Below are positions 29,692 through 30,414 of a stretch of DNA of 30,414 nucleotides, in pieces. Source of the DNA: a virus; IMG/VR virus record IMGVR_UViG_3300048836_000301, positions 1 to 30,414 of that record. One strand, given 5' to 3'. Made by a program: the position numbers and the translations under genes. Each line of letters starts with the position of its first letter. Within the stretch, counting starts at the first letter, position 1. The notes below the pieces were generated by a model. That model was given only the letters and a program-made list of their open reading frames with translations, did not search any database and was not told the origin of the DNA.

Positions 29692-30163
29692 AATCTTTCC
29701 TTGTTTTTCTAACTATATTTTTCATATTATATTTCATACCTATATGTGATTTTCCAATATTCTCTCTATGTTCTAAAGTCTTTTTTATTCCTTTTCTATT
29801 ATCTGACATATTTTTTTTAGTTTCATCACTATGTTTATGTCCTTTACATGATTTTCCTTTTTTACTTTTTGAAATATTATTTTTATGTTCCTTATTCATA
29901 TTATTTGCATGATATCTATGATGTTCAGATTCTGTCATACAAGCTAGATTTCTAATATCGTTGTTTTTCTTATTTCCATCTAAGTGATGAATATGACATC
30001 TTACTCCATTCTCGTCAAAAGGAACTTCAACCTGCATGAAATCTTCCCAAATTTTAACATGTTCAAAAACTCTTCTACCGTTTGAAACAACTTGTTTACC
30101 ATATTTATCTTTCATTTTGTTTTTCCTTTTTTCAATCTTTTCTATTATATCAGTTTTGCTCAC
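29669..30163 (-). CDS. Homing-type HNH endonuclease with NUMOD3-like tail (paralogue 2)
   Basis: From GTG 30163 the product has 164 residues. The frame stays open to a TTG at 30208, but AAAGGAG lies eight bases before GTG 30163. It has a basic N-terminal helix, then HVKIWEDFMQVEVPFDENGV, the catalytic CHIHHLDGNKKNNDIRNLAC and EHHRYH, and a basic repeat tail (KHSDETKKNMSDNRKG, KTLEHRENIGKSHIG) of NUMOD3 type. It resembles paralogue 1 over the whole catalytic part in protein and DNA. The extra N-terminal 20-30 residues are the main difference. It overlaps the next gene by 23 nt. Confidence 0.83.
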   Translation of the reverse strand: MSKTDIIEKIEKRKNKMKDKYGKQVVSNGRRVFEHVKIWEDFMQVEVPFDENGVRCHIHHLDGNKKNNDIRNLACMTESEHHRYHANNMNKEHKNNISKSKKGKSCKGHKHSDETKKNMSDNRKGIKKTLEHRENIGKSHIGMKYNMKNIVRKTRKDYGNHRAN

Positions 30164-30189
30164 AACATCTTCTCCTTTATAACTATGCT

Positions 30190-30414
30190 TTATAGAGAGT
30201 ATTTCCAAATATGTTTATCTTGTATATCATCTAAGGGAACTATCCAGTTCCAAGATCCTGTTGTTTTTCCAGAATATGTTAATTTATAATCATTTTTCTC
30301 AATTAGTCGTTTTAATTCTGACCAAGAACAATCTATAAATGTAAACTCTTTGATATCTGATCTTCTTGTTAATATAGTTCTTCCTTTAGTTGGACAAATA
30401 GAATGATATAAAAA
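30190..30414 (-). CDS. C-terminal part of the junction-spanning hypothetical protein (with duplicated overlap)
   Basis: This is the continuation of the gene that starts at 427. Bases 30288-30414 repeat the start of the window, so only 30190-30287 is new sequence. It encodes the end with YSGKTTGSWNWIVPLDD and closes with IWKYSL and TAA. It should be merged with 1-427 into a single 174-residue gene. Confidence 0.8.
   Translation of the reverse strand, partial: FLYHSICPTKGRTILTRRSDIKEFTFIDCSWSELKRLIEKNDYKLTYSGKTTGSWNWIVPLDDIQDKHIWKYSL
30288..30414. repeat. 127-bp direct terminal overlap, right copy
   Basis: Identical to bases 1-127. One copy should be removed when the genome is circularised. 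Confidence 0.95.

Noticed and set aside
30164-30208. Longer N-terminus of HNH paralogue 2 from TTG 30208
   Set aside because: There is no ribosome binding site before TTG, while AAAGGAG is correctly spaced before GTG 30163.
1-30414. tRNA genes
   Set aside because: I saw no cloverleaf with a GGTTC-type T-arm in the short intergenic regions, though a tRNAscan run was not possible.

Overview
The window is a complete, circularly closed genome of a small tailed phage with a long non-contractile (siphovirus-type) tail. The first 127 bases are repeated exactly at the right end (30288-30414), so the unique circle is 30,287 bp, and one gene is cut by the arbitrary linearisation point. The DNA is strongly AT-rich. 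Every convincing gene is on the minus strand, packed tightly with many ATGA stop/start overlaps and AGGAG-type ribosome binding sites (RBS). TAA, TAG and TGA all act as stops. No integrase, CI-like repressor, DNA polymerase or tRNA was recognised. The host cannot be named from the sequence; it is a low-GC bacterium with strong Shine-Dalgarno use and a lipoprotein pathway.

Layout in the direction of transcription (right to left): a patch of small genes with two paralogous HNH/NUMOD3 endonucleases and a zinc-ribbon protein (30.2-29.0 kb); a second type of HNH protein, a small membrane protein, then small and large terminase (28.6-26.5 kb); portal, Mu-F-like minor head protein, a tiny membrane protein, scaffold and major capsid (26.5-22.8 kb); an Ig-like surface or fibre protein and the head-tail connector set (22.7-20.3 kb); major tail protein, the frameshifted tail chaperone pair, tape measure and distal tail protein (20.2-15.2 kb); receptor-binding proteins, namely a protein with three C1q/TNF-like repeats, a 1555-residue hub/fibre with carbohydrate-binding-like modules, a small paralogue of its N-terminus, a BppU-like protein and a collagen-like/YadA-head-like fibre (15.2-6.2 kb); and a lysis cassette (6.2-4.5 kb) with coiled-coil membrane protein, M15 peptidase endolysin and holin.

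After a terminator comes an accessory or early segment (4.4-1.1 kb). It holds a moron-like lipoprotein with its own extended -10 promoter positioned for a leaderless mRNA, a coiled-coil mini-protein, a structured leader or small RNA, a 46-residue protein, a winged-helix replication protein, a possible glycosyltransferase and small genes. Another terminator and a run of overlapping mini-genes lead back across the junction.

The most notable non-coding feature is a series of intrinsic terminators, all acting on the minus strand, several of which sit directly in front of the next gene's ribosome binding site. One of them lies inside an open reading frame, and another has a perfect 12-nt antiterminator partner placed at a predicted transcription start. 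Together they suggest attenuation or antitermination control in an otherwise monodirectional genome.
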